DNA of 64,000 nt, taken from NCBI GenBank assembly GCA_004124385.1, contig SCKN01000003.1:107501-171500 (forward strand), read 5' to 3'. The notes beneath the pieces were generated by a model, which saw only the letters and a list, made by a program, of their open reading frames with translations, had not been told where the DNA came from and searched no databases. Both the position numbers and the translations under genes were made by a program. Positions within the stretch are counted from its first letter, which is position 1; every line of letters starts with the position of its first letter. The stretch is from Fidelibacterota bacterium. Its GTDB lineage: Bacteria > Fidelibacterota > Marinisomatia > Marinisomatales > TCS55. Shown here one piece after another: positions 27,046-36,348 of the stretch.

Positions 27046-28647
27046 ATGTTTTTAAATAAATATCAATACTACTTTGTCGTCATCTTAATAATCCTGATTG
27101 GTGGCTGTTCACAGCACCCAGAACCTGTTTTAGATCAATCTGTTAAACAAATAGTTGAAAATGATCAAGAGCCAAACCCCGAGGCACTAAAACATTTTAT
27201 GGATGCTCAATTGTATTTGAGTCAAAATAATTATCCCATGGCGATTATTGAGCTACAAGATGCATTGCGCCTGGATCCCACAGTGAGTTCAATCCATGTT
27301 TCTTTAGGCGAGGCCCTTTGGAAATTGGGTAAAGTAGATCGGGCTGAAGACCACTTACAATCTGCCTTGTCTTTAGATGTAAATGACATTGATGCAAGAA
27401 AAATGCTTGCTGATCAATATATCATACGTCATCTGTATGATAAAGCGGTTGAGCAATTTGATGCACTCCATAAAATTGAACCTGATGTGGCAGAACATAT
27501 TATTGCTAAAGCGGAATTAGCCTCCGCGCGCTTGCAGTGGGACAGGGCAATCCAACTTTATCGAGAGGCGTATGAAATTGATAAATCAATGATAGTAGCG
27601 TTGGAAAAGGCAACCGAATTAGCTTTGCGATCGAACAAGTTACAGACGGCTCGTGAATTATATGGGCAATTAGTAAAAATCGATGGACGTAATGTAGAGT
27701 ATTTATCTGCTTATGCAGATTTAATTATCATGGAAGAACGATATGATGAAGCAACTGAAATAATCGATAAAATCATGGAAATTGAAGGAAATAATAAAGA
27801 CAGATTATTTCAATCGGGTATCATTTTTTATCAAAAAGGTCAACTAACTTACGCTTTAGAATTTTTCATAAAAGCTTACAATGCAGATAATCAAGATGTC
27901 CACATTTTGCATTTTATTTCCACAGTATATTTTGAACTCGATCAACCTGATTCTGGAAAGGTATTTGCCGTTAAACTAATCGAGCTGGACCCGGAAGATC
28001 CACGCGGATTTATAAATAGTGCTTTAGCGGAAATGAATAAAAATCAATTTCAAGAAGCAGTTAATATTTTGTTAGCTGTGGTGGATACTTTTAAAAGTGA
28101 ATATGCAATACAATATCTGTTGGGTAATGCATTTTATCAACAGAAAAATAATGAAGAAGCACTGATATTTCTAAATCGAGCGTTAAATATTTCTCCTAAT
28201 TCAAGAAATGTTCTACATACACTGGCAATTATTCACGATGCTATGCTGTTATGGGCAAAATCAGATTCACTATATGAAAACTTGATAAACAGTGACAGTA
28301 CAGATGCTCAGGCATATAATAATTATGCATACAGCCTTGTAGAAAGGGATGAACGTTTGGAGTTTGCTTTACAAATAGCAATGCAAGCCATAACACTTGC
28401 TCCAAAAAATGCAGCTTATTTAGATACGTATGGTTGGATATTATTTAAACTGGGAAAAAATGATGATGCATTAAATTATATTCAACATTCCATCGAATTG
28501 GAAAACACAAACGGTGTTGTACTAGAACATTTGGGAGATGTTTTGATGCGTGTGAATCGCAAAAATGATGCATTAGAATATTATCGGAAAGCATTTGAAT
28601 TTGACAATAATAATGACACTCTCAAGTATAAAGCTTTCCCAGAATAA
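27046..28647 (+). CDS. TPR-repeat lipoprotein
   Basis: A 533-residue lipoprotein. The signal 'YYFVVILIILIGGCSQHPEP' has a lipobox (IGGC), so it is exported and lipid-anchored. Nearly all the rest is made of tetratricopeptide repeats, e.g. 'SIHVSLGEALWKLGKVDRAE', 'LAYALEFFIKAY'-type helices and 'NNYAYSLVERDERLEFALQI', about a dozen in total. The late segment 'YLDTYGWILFKLGKNDDALN' is common in surface-assembly TPR proteins. It probably acts as a protein scaffold at the inner face of the outer membrane. The overlap of about 50 bases with the LolB-like gene, and the glycosyltransferases that follow, suggest a role in envelope or polysaccharide assembly. Confidence 0.88.
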   Translation: MFLNKYQYYFVVILIILIGGCSQHPEPVLDQSVKQIVENDQEPNPEALKHFMDAQLYLSQNNYPMAIIELQDALRLDPTVSSIHVSLGEALWKLGKVDRAEDHLQSALSLDVNDIDARKMLADQYIIRHLYDKAVEQFDALHKIEPDVAEHIIAKAELASARLQWDRAIQLYREAYEIDKSMIVALEKATELALRSNKLQTARELYGQLVKIDGRNVEYLSAYADLIIMEERYDEATEIIDKIMEIEGNNKDRLFQSGIIFYQKGQLTYALEFFIKAYNADNQDVHILHFISTVYFELDQPDSGKVFAVKLIELDPEDPRGFINSALAEMNKNQFQEAVNILLAVVDTFKSEYAIQYLLGNAFYQQKNNEEALIFLNRALNISPNSRNVLHTLAIIHDAMLLWAKSDSLYENLINSDSTDAQAYNNYAYSLVERDERLEFALQIAMQAITLAPKNAAYLDTYGWILFKLGKNDDALNYIQHSIELENTNGVVLEHLGDVLMRVNRKNDALEYYRKAFEFDNNNDTLKYKAFPE

Positions 28648-29245
28648 ATTAGTTTACAGTGGATGTATGTTGATGTTCTTTTTAAATAATTGTACATCTA
28701 CGCAACAATATTATTCACCTAAAATTGATGTAGAACAGTGGGTAGAGGAATACAATGTCTGCAGAGGCAAAGGAAAATTGATTTCTACAGGCCGTGTAAA
28801 CGGGAGATTATCATTTACATATACATGTGTTGAAAAAGATGTGTTTATTCATTTTAAAGATATTATAGGCCGCAAAACCATGTTAATAATTTTGCGACAA
28901 AATTCTGTGGAAGCGTGGGATATGATGCAAAATATTCGATTTTCCACTGAAAGTATTTATTTACGCTTTCCATTTTTTGAAGTTTTAAAACCTATGGATC
29001 TTATTTCTATATTTTGGGGAATCGAGCCAGAAGGCTTACACAAATCTCAACCAAATAAATCCATGACTGAATCTGAAATTGATATTAGATTTTCAAGTGA
29101 TGGGCTGGACTTGCAGACTGTCTTAATCAATATGGATGATAAAAAACAATCGATAGAAATGATATTTGTAGAAAGAGAATTAGGCAGTGCTTATCCTCAT
29201 TTAATTAAGCAAATACCTGAATCAATCCCACGAGCACAATCATGA
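28595..29245 (+). CDS. LolB-like outer-membrane lipoprotein
   Basis: Up to 216 residues, with lipobox 'FFLNNC'. The start is uncertain: ATG at 28595 and 28613 both give a hydrophobic lead, and the second gives a more usual 26-residue signal peptide; a start at 28667 would be too short. The mature part, with 'GKLISTGRVNGRLSFTYTCV' and 'GRKTMLIILRQNSVEAWDMM', has the long beta strands of the LolA/LolB fold, and resembles the DUF4292/LolB-like lipoproteins found in FCB bacteria. LolB inserts lipoproteins in the outer membrane; DUF4292 proteins are of unknown role. It overlaps the TPR gene by about 50 bases and the next gene by four. Confidence 0.65.
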   Translation: MNLTIIMTLSSIKLSQNKLVYSGCMLMFFLNNCTSTQQYYSPKIDVEQWVEEYNVCRGKGKLISTGRVNGRLSFTYTCVEKDVFIHFKDIIGRKTMLIILRQNSVEAWDMMQNIRFSTESIYLRFPFFEVLKPMDLISIFWGIEPEGLHKSQPNKSMTESEIDIRFSSDGLDLQTVLINMDDKKQSIEMIFVERELGSAYPHLIKQIPESIPRAQS

Positions 29246-30180
29246 AATCTATTACAGTCGTAATACCAATTTATAATGAAGTTGATTCTCTTAAAGAATT
29301 ACACAGTGAATTAACATCCGTTCTTTCGAGAAATGATCATTATGAACTTTTGTTTATTGATGATGGCAGTTCCGACGGATCTATAGACATTTTGAACGAA
29401 TTATCGACTTTAGATCCCCATACAAAAGTAGTTGAATTCTACCGTAATTATGGTAAAGCAGCAGCATTGGCGGAAGGCTTTAAGTTAGCCGAAGGTGAGT
29501 ACATTGTGACAATGGACGCAGATTTACAAGATGACCCTGCAGAAATACCTAATCTCGTAGAAAAATTAGAAGAAGGTTATGACCTTATTTCAGGATGGAA
29601 AAAAACGCGTCATGATCCATGGACAAAACGATGGCCATCTAAATTTTTCAACTTTATTACTCGATTAATGACGGGCGTTAAAATTCACGATTTTAATTGT
29701 GGATTAAAAATTTATAAGAAATCTGTTATCAAAACGGTAGAAATATATGGCGGGCGCCACCGCTACATTCCTGCTTTGGCGGGACAGAAAAAATTTAAGG
29801 TTTCTGAATTAATTGTAAATCATCGAGCACGTAAATTCGGAGAAACAAAATATGGTGGTGGAAGGTTATTTCATGGATTCTTTGATTTATTAACGATTTT
29901 ATTTTTAGAAAGATATACCGAACGCCCTTTACACTTATTTGGATTTTTTGGTCTCCTCTGTGTGATGAGTTCAATTGTATTAGAAAGTTATGCTTTATAT
30001 TATAAACTTATTTTAGAACATCCTTTTCAAAAGCATTTCGCCTTAATTGTTTTTGGTGCAATGGTTTTTGTTTTGGGATTATGGTTCTTTTCGATTGGAT
30101 TGATTGCAGAAATGATAGTTGCAAACCAACAGGGTAAAGAAGACCGGGTAAAAAGCGTTATTAGTAAACATTCAAACTGA
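29242..30180 (+). CDS. Family 2 glycosyltransferase, polyprenyl-phosphate type
   Basis: A 312-residue GT2 enzyme of the DPM1/GtrB/ArnC branch. The N-terminal GT-A domain has 'FIDDGSSDGSIDIL' and the metal-binding 'VTMDADLQDDPAEIP'. The acceptor segment 'FNCGLKIYKKSVIK' is typical. Two C-terminal membrane helices lie at about residues 230-252 and 265-290. Such enzymes put a sugar from a nucleotide donor onto undecaprenyl phosphate at the inner membrane. It opens the polysaccharide island and overlaps the LolB-like gene by four bases. The sugar is not predictable. Confidence 0.93.
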   Translation: MKSITVVIPIYNEVDSLKELHSELTSVLSRNDHYELLFIDDGSSDGSIDILNELSTLDPHTKVVEFYRNYGKAAALAEGFKLAEGEYIVTMDADLQDDPAEIPNLVEKLEEGYDLISGWKKTRHDPWTKRWPSKFFNFITRLMTGVKIHDFNCGLKIYKKSVIKTVEIYGGRHRYIPALAGQKKFKVSELIVNHRARKFGETKYGGGRLFHGFFDLLTILFLERYTERPLHLFGFFGLLCVMSSIVLESYALYYKLILEHPFQKHFALIVFGAMVFVLGLWFFSIGLIAEMIVANQQGKEDRVKSVISKHSN

Positions 30181-30187
30181 TTACATA

Positions 30188-31312
30188 ATGCGCATTGCTA
30201 TCGTAGGGCCTTTTCCTCCTTTTCGGGGAGGGATTTCCGATTTGAATTCAGCTTTGGCTTTCCATTTAGGAAAGCACCATGAAGTACACGCTTTCAATTT
30301 TTCCACTCAATATCCAAAAACTCTATTTCCTGGAAAGACGCAATTAAAAAAAGGAAATCCTGCTCAAGATGTTGAAAATATCAGATGTTTAAGTTCAATT
30401 AATCCTTTTACATGGAAAAAAACAGCGGATTTAATCATAGATATTGAACCAGATTTAGTCTTGTTCAGATATTGGATGCCGTTTTTTGCTCCAGCATTCT
30501 CTGGCGTTGCCAAGCGTATAAAGAAGAAGTCGGATGCAGTTATCATTGCAATGTGTGATAATATTATACCTCATGAAAAAAGAAGGTTAGATAAACAACT
30601 CACCAAAAGATTTTTTACTTTTATGGATTCATTTATTGTTCTTTCTAAAAAAGTGGAAGAAGAATTATTGAGCTTTGTACCCGAAGCAAAATATAAATAT
30701 TGTCCTCATCCTATTTACAGTATTTTTGGTGAAGCTCCATCAAATAATTTGGCTAAATCAGAATTAAAGATATCGACTAAAAAGGTATTAATGTTTTTTG
30801 GTTTAATAAGGGAATACAAAGGGCTGGATATTCTAATAAATGCCATGGAAAAGATTAAAGATGAATTTGAAGACTACACCTTGCTAATTGTAGGAGAATG
30901 TTATGAAGATGAAAAAAAGTATAGGGAATTGATTAATAATGCAGGGATTAATGATCACGTTCAGAGTCATTTTAAGTTTGTCCCTGATGATGATGTTGGT
31001 ACATATTTTTCCGCAGCTGATGTGGTTGTATTGCCGTATAGAACGGCTTCACAAAGCGGGATTGTTCAAATAGCTTATCATTTTAATACACCTGTCATAG
31101 TAAGCAATGTGGGCGGATTACCCGAGATTGTTGATGAAGGCAAAACCGGATATTGCGTTGATCCAACTGCCGAAGCGTTTGCAAAAGCCATAAAGATATT
31201 TTATGAAAAAGATAATATCAGTGAAATGAGTTCGAATGTATCTCATTATAAATCTCGATTTTCTTGGGATGCAATGGTCAAAACAATTGAGGATTTAGCA
31301 AATGTCCGTTGA
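30188..31312 (+). CDS. Family 4 glycosyltransferase
   Basis: A 374-residue GT-B glycosyltransferase. The N-terminus 'IAIVGPFPPFRGGISDLNSA' is the acceptor-side Rossmann domain with the Gly-rich loop, and 'KVLMFFGLIREYKGLDILIN' starts the donor-binding half. 'DVVVLPYRTASQSGIVQIAY' with 'VSNVGGLPEIVDEG' contains the nucleotide-sugar binding region, and the family's E-x7-E motif is degenerate (SQSGIVQIAY). It transfers a sugar retaining the configuration, on the cytoplasmic side during glycan assembly. The frame overlaps the next glycosyltransferase by 11 bases. Confidence 0.92.
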   Translation: MRIAIVGPFPPFRGGISDLNSALAFHLGKHHEVHAFNFSTQYPKTLFPGKTQLKKGNPAQDVENIRCLSSINPFTWKKTADLIIDIEPDLVLFRYWMPFFAPAFSGVAKRIKKKSDAVIIAMCDNIIPHEKRRLDKQLTKRFFTFMDSFIVLSKKVEEELLSFVPEAKYKYCPHPIYSIFGEAPSNNLAKSELKISTKKVLMFFGLIREYKGLDILINAMEKIKDEFEDYTLLIVGECYEDEKKYRELINNAGINDHVQSHFKFVPDDDVGTYFSAADVVVLPYRTASQSGIVQIAYHFNTPVIVSNVGGLPEIVDEGKTGYCVDPTAEAFAKAIKIFYEKDNISEMSSNVSHYKSRFSWDAMVKTIEDLANVR

Positions 31313-32132
31313 ATATTCTGTCACAGTCATTGTATTGAACTGGAATGGCAAAGATCTATTAAAAGACTGTTTAGAATCGTTGGAAAAAGTTGAATATCCG
31401 AATTATAATATTTTAGTCGTTGACAATGGCTCAAGCGATGAATCAGTATCGTATGTACAAACTGAATTTCCACATGTAGATTTGCTTATTCTGGACCAAA
31501 ACTACGGTTATGCGAAAGGGAATAATCGTGGTTTTGAGTATGCGAAAAAGAAGGGTGCAGAATATGTTATTTTCTTAAATAATGATACAATTGTAGAACC
31601 GAATTTTATTAAACCACTTTTAGAACCATTTAAAGATAAATCAGTTGGTCAAACAGCCCCTAAAATATATTACGCAGATAATCGAGAAAAAATTTGGTAC
31701 GCAGGTGGAAAAATAAATTTTTGGTCAGGAAATGTTTTTCATGAAGGAATACGAGATTTTGACAGCGAAAAATATAGAAAAAATAAAGAAACAGATTATG
31801 CCACAGGATGCTGTTTTTGCATTCGATCAGAAGATTATTCTAGAATGAATGGATTTGATGAAACATTTAGTATGTATGGTGAAGATGTAGATTTATCGTT
31901 ACGTATAAACAAACAAAGCCAGTTTATATATTTTATCCCGGAATCGAAAATATATCATAAGGTATCCGCATCTGTGGGGGGTGCTTTCTCTTTGGGTAAG
32001 ATCAAGCGTAAAATGCTGGCAAATGCAAAACTAATGTTTAAATATGCTCATCCATTGCAGTGGGTAACACAAATAGCGTGTTTACCATTCTTATTTGTTG
32101 GAGGATTTATTAAATATTTTAAGTATAAATAA
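31302..32132 (+). CDS. Family 2 glycosyltransferase, rhamnosyltransferase-like
   Basis: A 276-residue GT2 enzyme with 'VTVIVLNWNGKDLLKDCLES', 'ILVVDNGSSDESVSYV' and the metal-binding 'VIFLNNDTIVEP' (DxD replaced by NDT, common in this subgroup). 'ATGCCFCIRSEDYSRMNGFD' and 'MYGEDVDLSLRI' are the acceptor-side motifs of the rhamnosyltransferase-like branch. A hydrophobic C-terminus may dock to the membrane. It ends two bases before a convergent sulfotransferase, so transcription likely meets here. Donor sugar unknown. Confidence 0.92.
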   Translation: MSVEYSVTVIVLNWNGKDLLKDCLESLEKVEYPNYNILVVDNGSSDESVSYVQTEFPHVDLLILDQNYGYAKGNNRGFEYAKKKGAEYVIFLNNDTIVEPNFIKPLLEPFKDKSVGQTAPKIYYADNREKIWYAGGKINFWSGNVFHEGIRDFDSEKYRKNKETDYATGCCFCIRSEDYSRMNGFDETFSMYGEDVDLSLRINKQSQFIYFIPESKIYHKVSASVGGAFSLGKIKRKMLANAKLMFKYAHPLQWVTQIACLPFLFVGGFIKYFKYK

Positions 32133-32134
32133 GT

Positions 32135-33136
32135 TTACCACTCTGCATCTGAATAAAAATGGTCAGCGGTGGATTTTGTTATTATTTTAATTTGGTTTAT
32201 TTCACTTGCAGTTAAACGATTTTTCCAGTTGCTTATATTTGCACGACTATCACGATTTAATTGATGTACTTTCCCTTTTTTAATAACATCACTCGAATTA
32301 TTAGTATTTGTTGTGGATCTAATAGCATTTTCAGCATTTTTTGTAAAAGGAAGGTCTAGTTTTTTAAAAAGCATCCTATATTGATTGAAAGGGTCATTAG
32401 ATAAATCCTCGTGACGAATATAAATCCAATTAGGATACAATTTTTTATACTGAAGAATGATTTCGGTTAAACATGTCCAGACTAACGCAGCTTCATCAAT
32501 TGGATCAGTAGGCGGGTTTTCAATTTGAGAGCGAAATGGTTCAAGAAATCGTTCCATCAAATCTGATTGTTGAGTAAAATTTTCAAAATTAAATCGCCAA
32601 TCTAGTCGCTTCAAACTACTGACAAATGCAGCAGGATGCCTGATTAATAGAACATTTTTTGTATGCCAAGTATGGTAAAGCCATTCAGCAGCTGTTAATG
32701 CAATGGGGTCTTTGATCAGAGGGATTATTTCATTTTCTGAAATCCCCTTCAATTTTAATTTAATTGAATCTAAATATGCAGTGGCCCGCCATTTAGTGTA
32801 TTTTAAATCGAATTGCCCATCATAAATCCCCCCGGGATTGCGATAATCAGTATGAGGTAATCTTTTTTTGAAATCAAAGACGGCTGATAATGGATATTTT
32901 CCTTTAAATAATTCGTTATGAACTTTTTCAGGTTGTTCATATTTTTGATTAGGATTATAATATTTATACCAAATATCAGTATTCAGTTCTGAACGTGTTA
33001 TGCTGTTTGGCGTAAGTGGTTCATGGATATAATACACATTAGGGACTTGTTTAAGAATATTGCCTACCCAGGTTGTCCCCGAACGATGGCTGCCGGTAAT
33101 GAGGATAGGAGTTTGTTTAACTGTATTTAATTGCAT
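32135..33136 (-). CDS. Sulfotransferase family protein
   Basis: A 333-residue sulfotransferase starting at ATG 33136 (MQLNTVKQTPILITG); an in-frame TTG three codons earlier is less likely. The 5'-phosphosulfate-binding loop is 'ILITGSHRSGTTWVGNIL', and the 3'-phosphate-binding segment is 'NVLLIRHPAAFVSSLKRLDW'. 'IYIRHEDLSNDPFNQYRMLF' is the third family motif. It would transfer sulfate from PAPS to a carbohydrate or other acceptor, probably the glycan built by the neighbours. It is on the minus strand, convergent with the glycosyltransferase genes, and followed upstream by a broken second sulfotransferase. PAPS-making genes are not in the window. Confidence 0.9.
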   Translation of the reverse strand: MQLNTVKQTPILITGSHRSGTTWVGNILKQVPNVYYIHEPLTPNSITRSELNTDIWYKYYNPNQKYEQPEKVHNELFKGKYPLSAVFDFKKRLPHTDYRNPGGIYDGQFDLKYTKWRATAYLDSIKLKLKGISENEIIPLIKDPIALTAAEWLYHTWHTKNVLLIRHPAAFVSSLKRLDWRFNFENFTQQSDLMERFLEPFRSQIENPPTDPIDEAALVWTCLTEIILQYKKLYPNWIYIRHEDLSNDPFNQYRMLFKKLDLPFTKNAENAIRSTTNTNNSSDVIKKGKVHQLNRDSRANISNWKNRLTASEINQIKIITKSTADHFYSDAEW

Positions 33137-33301
33137 GGAGTACAAACCTTGCTATTTTACCCGATTTATGTACATATAATCAATACTATTAAAACTATTT
33201 TGAATAATTTAGTTTTTAGTCCATTTACTTATTTTTCTTTTTATTCGAGCTCCAATTTGAAATTTGCCTCCAAACTTGTTTTTTAGTCCAAATTTTTCTA
33301 A

Positions 33302-34025
33302 TTAATTGCGTATTATCGGATATTTTTCTATTTGTTCATCAAATAAAACAGACACATAATCATATAACTGAAAATCAATCTGGTTGTATTCAATTATCAA
33401 ATCTTTGAGTTGTGAATCAATCTGTGTTGTCTTTTTATCTCTTTTGACAGCATTGGCTATTGAATATGTAGGCGGTTTCCAAGATAAAAGATTTTTCAGG
33501 AGTAAAAGAGATTCGTTATATCGTTCAGTCAAACCGACTAGTATAAAGTGGTTTTGAATGTTTTTTTGCTTGTTCAAGATGAATTTCGTTGATTTCATTA
33601 AATGGAACGTTTAACGAAGCTTCTCTTACAGCCATTAATCGAGTTTACCCATTATTAATAAATAAATTATGACCTCTTTTAATAAATTCCTCAATTGTTA
33701 ATTTATTTGCTAAATCATAGTCTTTATGACTAGAACGCTTTTTAATATAATTATAAATTGATATGGTGCGCTCAATAGGGTTTCTCATCATTGAGAAATA
33801 CGTACATTTTTGATTAATATGCTCATGAATTCTAAAATACACATGGCCCTTGACTAATTTAAATTGATCTTTTTCAGGTTTATTATCTACGTTAAAATTC
33901 GGATCTGTGTCTAAAAGAGATTTATTTTCTAATGTTACATCGTCCGGATATTGTTTATCTAGAATATCTCGTAAAGTTGTTCCACCCGTGCGTGGCAGAT
34001 GAAGAAAAATAAGTGTATCATTCAT
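33302..34025 (-). pseudogene. Broken sulfotransferase gene (nonsense codon plus frameshift)
   Basis: The 5' part (34025-33645) reads MNDTLIFLHLPRTGGTTLRD, with a PAPS-binding P-loop like sulfotransferase-2 proteins, and continues to 'RGHNLFINNG', where an in-frame TAA stands in place of a likely CAA. Past that stop the same frame continues with 'TRLMAVREASLNVPFNE'. In a run of seven A (minus strand, about 33561-33567) the frame is lost, and the reading resumes in a shifted frame as 'NIQNHFILVGLTERYNESLL' to the stop at 33302. Two independent lesions indicate a dead gene, although the homopolymer shift alone could be a sequencing error. Related to the intact sulfotransferases on either side but of a different subfamily. 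Confidence 0.85.
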
Positions 34026-34117
34026 TTAGTTGTATACCTGATTGATTGATAAATTTAAGTAGTTGAGAAAGTAATTATACAGATGTATCACATAAAGATT
34101 AATTTATTCAAATATAC

Positions 34118-35113
34118 ATGCTAACACATACACAAAGAAGACTAGTCAATTCGTTTTTAGGATCATTTGAAAATGTATTTGTCGAACCATTTATTAATCT
34201 TCGGTCAGTTAAAATAAATCCTATATTTTTAGTAGGTCCTCCGAGGTCAGGAACGACAGTGATTTATCGCTGGTTTACATATTACCTCAATCAAAAAACT
34301 GCATACATTTCTCGTCTAGCTGATTTGTATCCTGATGGCGCTTATTTTTTAAATTGGTTCGGATTGAAAATGTTCGGCAAAAAACTAGAAATTCAATCTC
34401 CACATACGTATGGACAAGTCAAGGGAATGACCGCTTTGGCCGAGGGAAATAGGCTTTGGCCATGGTGTGAAGAAAGTTTAGATGGGATAGAAAAATATAA
34501 TGCCCGTCATTTATTTGATAGAACGGATTATCAAAAACACAAATGCATTACAGCAGATGTTTATTATTTTTTGCATAAAGTGATAAGAAAACAATGTTTA
34601 TTAATGAACAGCGATCTTTTAATAAATAAGTCTGTGCATAACACAATCCGTATTTTGGAATTAAAACAATTATTCCCAACGGCAAAATTTATTGGAATTA
34701 TAAGAGATGGTCGAGCTGTTACAAAATCATTAATAAATGCTCGCATTGATATTCAGGGGAATTCACAAAACTGGTGGAGTGTAAAACCATCAAACTGGGA
34801 AAAATGTCAATTATTACCGCCACATCTTTCATGTGGAAAGCAATGGGAAGGATTATTGAACGACATGGAGAAACAATTTGCACAATTATCAAAAAATGAT
34901 TTTTTATATGTACGTTACGAAGATTTTTTATCTAATCCGTATGAAGAACTAGAAAGGGTATACTGTCATTTTAATTTGAAATTTGAATTTTCATCAATTC
35001 AAAAGGATAGTTTAAAAAAACCAAAGGATTATAAACAATTTTTCACAGAACAAGAATTAATTGAATTAAATGAAAGTATTTCAAATAAATTAATTCAATG
35101 GGGATACAATTGA
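34118..35113 (+). CDS. Sulfotransferase family protein
   Basis: A 331-residue sulfotransferase with the 5' loop 'PIFLVGPPRSGTTVIYRWF' and the 3'-phosphate site 'FIGIIRDGRAVTKSLINARI'. 'DFLYVRYEDFLSNPYEELER' is the third motif. It resembles the Stf0/sulfotransferase-3 types that act on carbohydrates. It begins the second plus-strand block of the polysaccharide island and is separated from the broken sulfotransferase by a 92-base divergent gap. The acceptor is unknown; the glycan of this locus is the likely one. ATG at 34118 has no clear ribosome site. Confidence 0.9.
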   Translation: MLTHTQRRLVNSFLGSFENVFVEPFINLRSVKINPIFLVGPPRSGTTVIYRWFTYYLNQKTAYISRLADLYPDGAYFLNWFGLKMFGKKLEIQSPHTYGQVKGMTALAEGNRLWPWCEESLDGIEKYNARHLFDRTDYQKHKCITADVYYFLHKVIRKQCLLMNSDLLINKSVHNTIRILELKQLFPTAKFIGIIRDGRAVTKSLINARIDIQGNSQNWWSVKPSNWEKCQLLPPHLSCGKQWEGLLNDMEKQFAQLSKNDFLYVRYEDFLSNPYEELERVYCHFNLKFEFSSIQKDSLKKPKDYKQFFTEQELIELNESISNKLIQWGYN

Positions 35114-35141
35114 TTATCCAAACGTTAGTTTTTTGGAAACA

Positions 35142-36347
35142 ATGAAAACAATTAAAACTATAATAATTTCTATAATAATGTTCTTTGTGTACTGGTTTTC
35201 ACAATTGGTTCCTAAAAAGAAAAAATTGTGGATTTTTGGTGCATGGAATGGAGAAAAATATGGAGATAATTCTAAATATCTATTTGAGTATATAAACGAA
35301 AATAAACCAGAAATTAGACCTGTTTGGTTAACCCGGAATCAAGAAGCATATGATTTAATTCGATCCAAAGGATTTGAAGTAATTTGGACGTACAGTTTTA
35401 AAGGCTTCTTAATCTCAATGATTGCTGAAAAAATATTCATTTCTGTTGGAATAAAAGATGTAAATAGGTATGCAATAAATAGAAAAGATATTATTATGAT
35501 GTGGCACGGGAGCACTCCAATAAAGAAAATTGTGTTTGATGATACTATTACTCGAAATAAACAACTGTCATTAGAAAAATCACTATTTTCTTTATTCCCT
35601 TTTCTTGGCTCAACCAGATTAAAAGGCTTGGCAATTTCAGGTTCTGCAGAAGCCTCTAAAATTTTTCAAAGTGCATTCAATGCAAAAGAAGAACAAATTA
35701 TATTAACGGGTTTTCCAAGGAATGATACGTTTTTTAATATGAATCAAATTGCTCCAATTTTTACTATTCTTGAATCAGCAAAAAAAACAAATTTGACTAC
35801 GGTTATATATATGCCTACCCATAGAAAAGAAGGGGAGGGCGAATTATCAGAGTTGATAAGTTTAGATTTTAATAAGTTTAATCATTCATTGAAATCTCTT
35901 AATACTAAACTATTTATAAAGCTTCATTATTTTCATCTAAAAACGCACACATTCGAAAATTTAAGTCATATTTATTTTATTTCAGATGAAGATATTGACC
36001 AAGATATATACACAGTTTTAAATAAGTTTGATATTATGATAACCGATTATTCAAGTGTACATTTTGATTTCCTTCTTACACAGAATCCAATTATTTTTGC
36101 ACCGTTTGATAAAGGAAAATATTTAAAGAATGACCGGGACTTTTATTTTAACTACAATGAAGTAACACCCGGACCCCATGCTAATAATTGGGAAGAAATA
36201 TTGGAGTATATTGAAAAATTTATTCATAATCCAAAATTATATGAAGAGGAAAGGCTTAAAGTCATGAATAGGTTTAATATATTTACTGACTCTAAAAATT
36301 GTCAGAGAGTAGTTTCTGCCATCTGTAACGAAGATACGAGTATATAA
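35142..36347 (+). CDS. CDP-glycerol glycerophosphotransferase family protein
   Basis: A 401-residue enzyme of the TagF/TagB (PF04464) family. ATG at 35142 is preferred to TTG at 35133. A membrane-associated N-terminus (residues 8-22) is followed by the GT-B-like core. The motifs 'KDIIMMWHGSTPIKKIVFDD', 'VIYMPTHRKEGEGEL' and 'DIMITDYSSVHFDFLLTQNP' hold the catalytic His residues and donor-binding Ser/Asp. These enzymes transfer glycerol phosphate, ribitol phosphate or related alditol phosphates from CDP donors. In Gram-negatives they decorate or polymerise capsules and O-antigens. The exact CDP donor cannot be predicted. Confidence 0.9.
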   Translation: MKTIKTIIISIIMFFVYWFSQLVPKKKKLWIFGAWNGEKYGDNSKYLFEYINENKPEIRPVWLTRNQEAYDLIRSKGFEVIWTYSFKGFLISMIAEKIFISVGIKDVNRYAINRKDIIMMWHGSTPIKKIVFDDTITRNKQLSLEKSLFSLFPFLGSTRLKGLAISGSAEASKIFQSAFNAKEEQIILTGFPRNDTFFNMNQIAPIFTILESAKKTNLTTVIYMPTHRKEGEGELSELISLDFNKFNHSLKSLNTKLFIKLHYFHLKTHTFENLSHIYFISDEDIDQDIYTVLNKFDIMITDYSSVHFDFLLTQNPIIFAPFDKGKYLKNDRDFYFNYNEVTPGPHANNWEEILEYIEKFIHNPKLYEEERLKVMNRFNIFTDSKNCQRVVSAICNEDTSI

Positions 36348-36348
36348 T

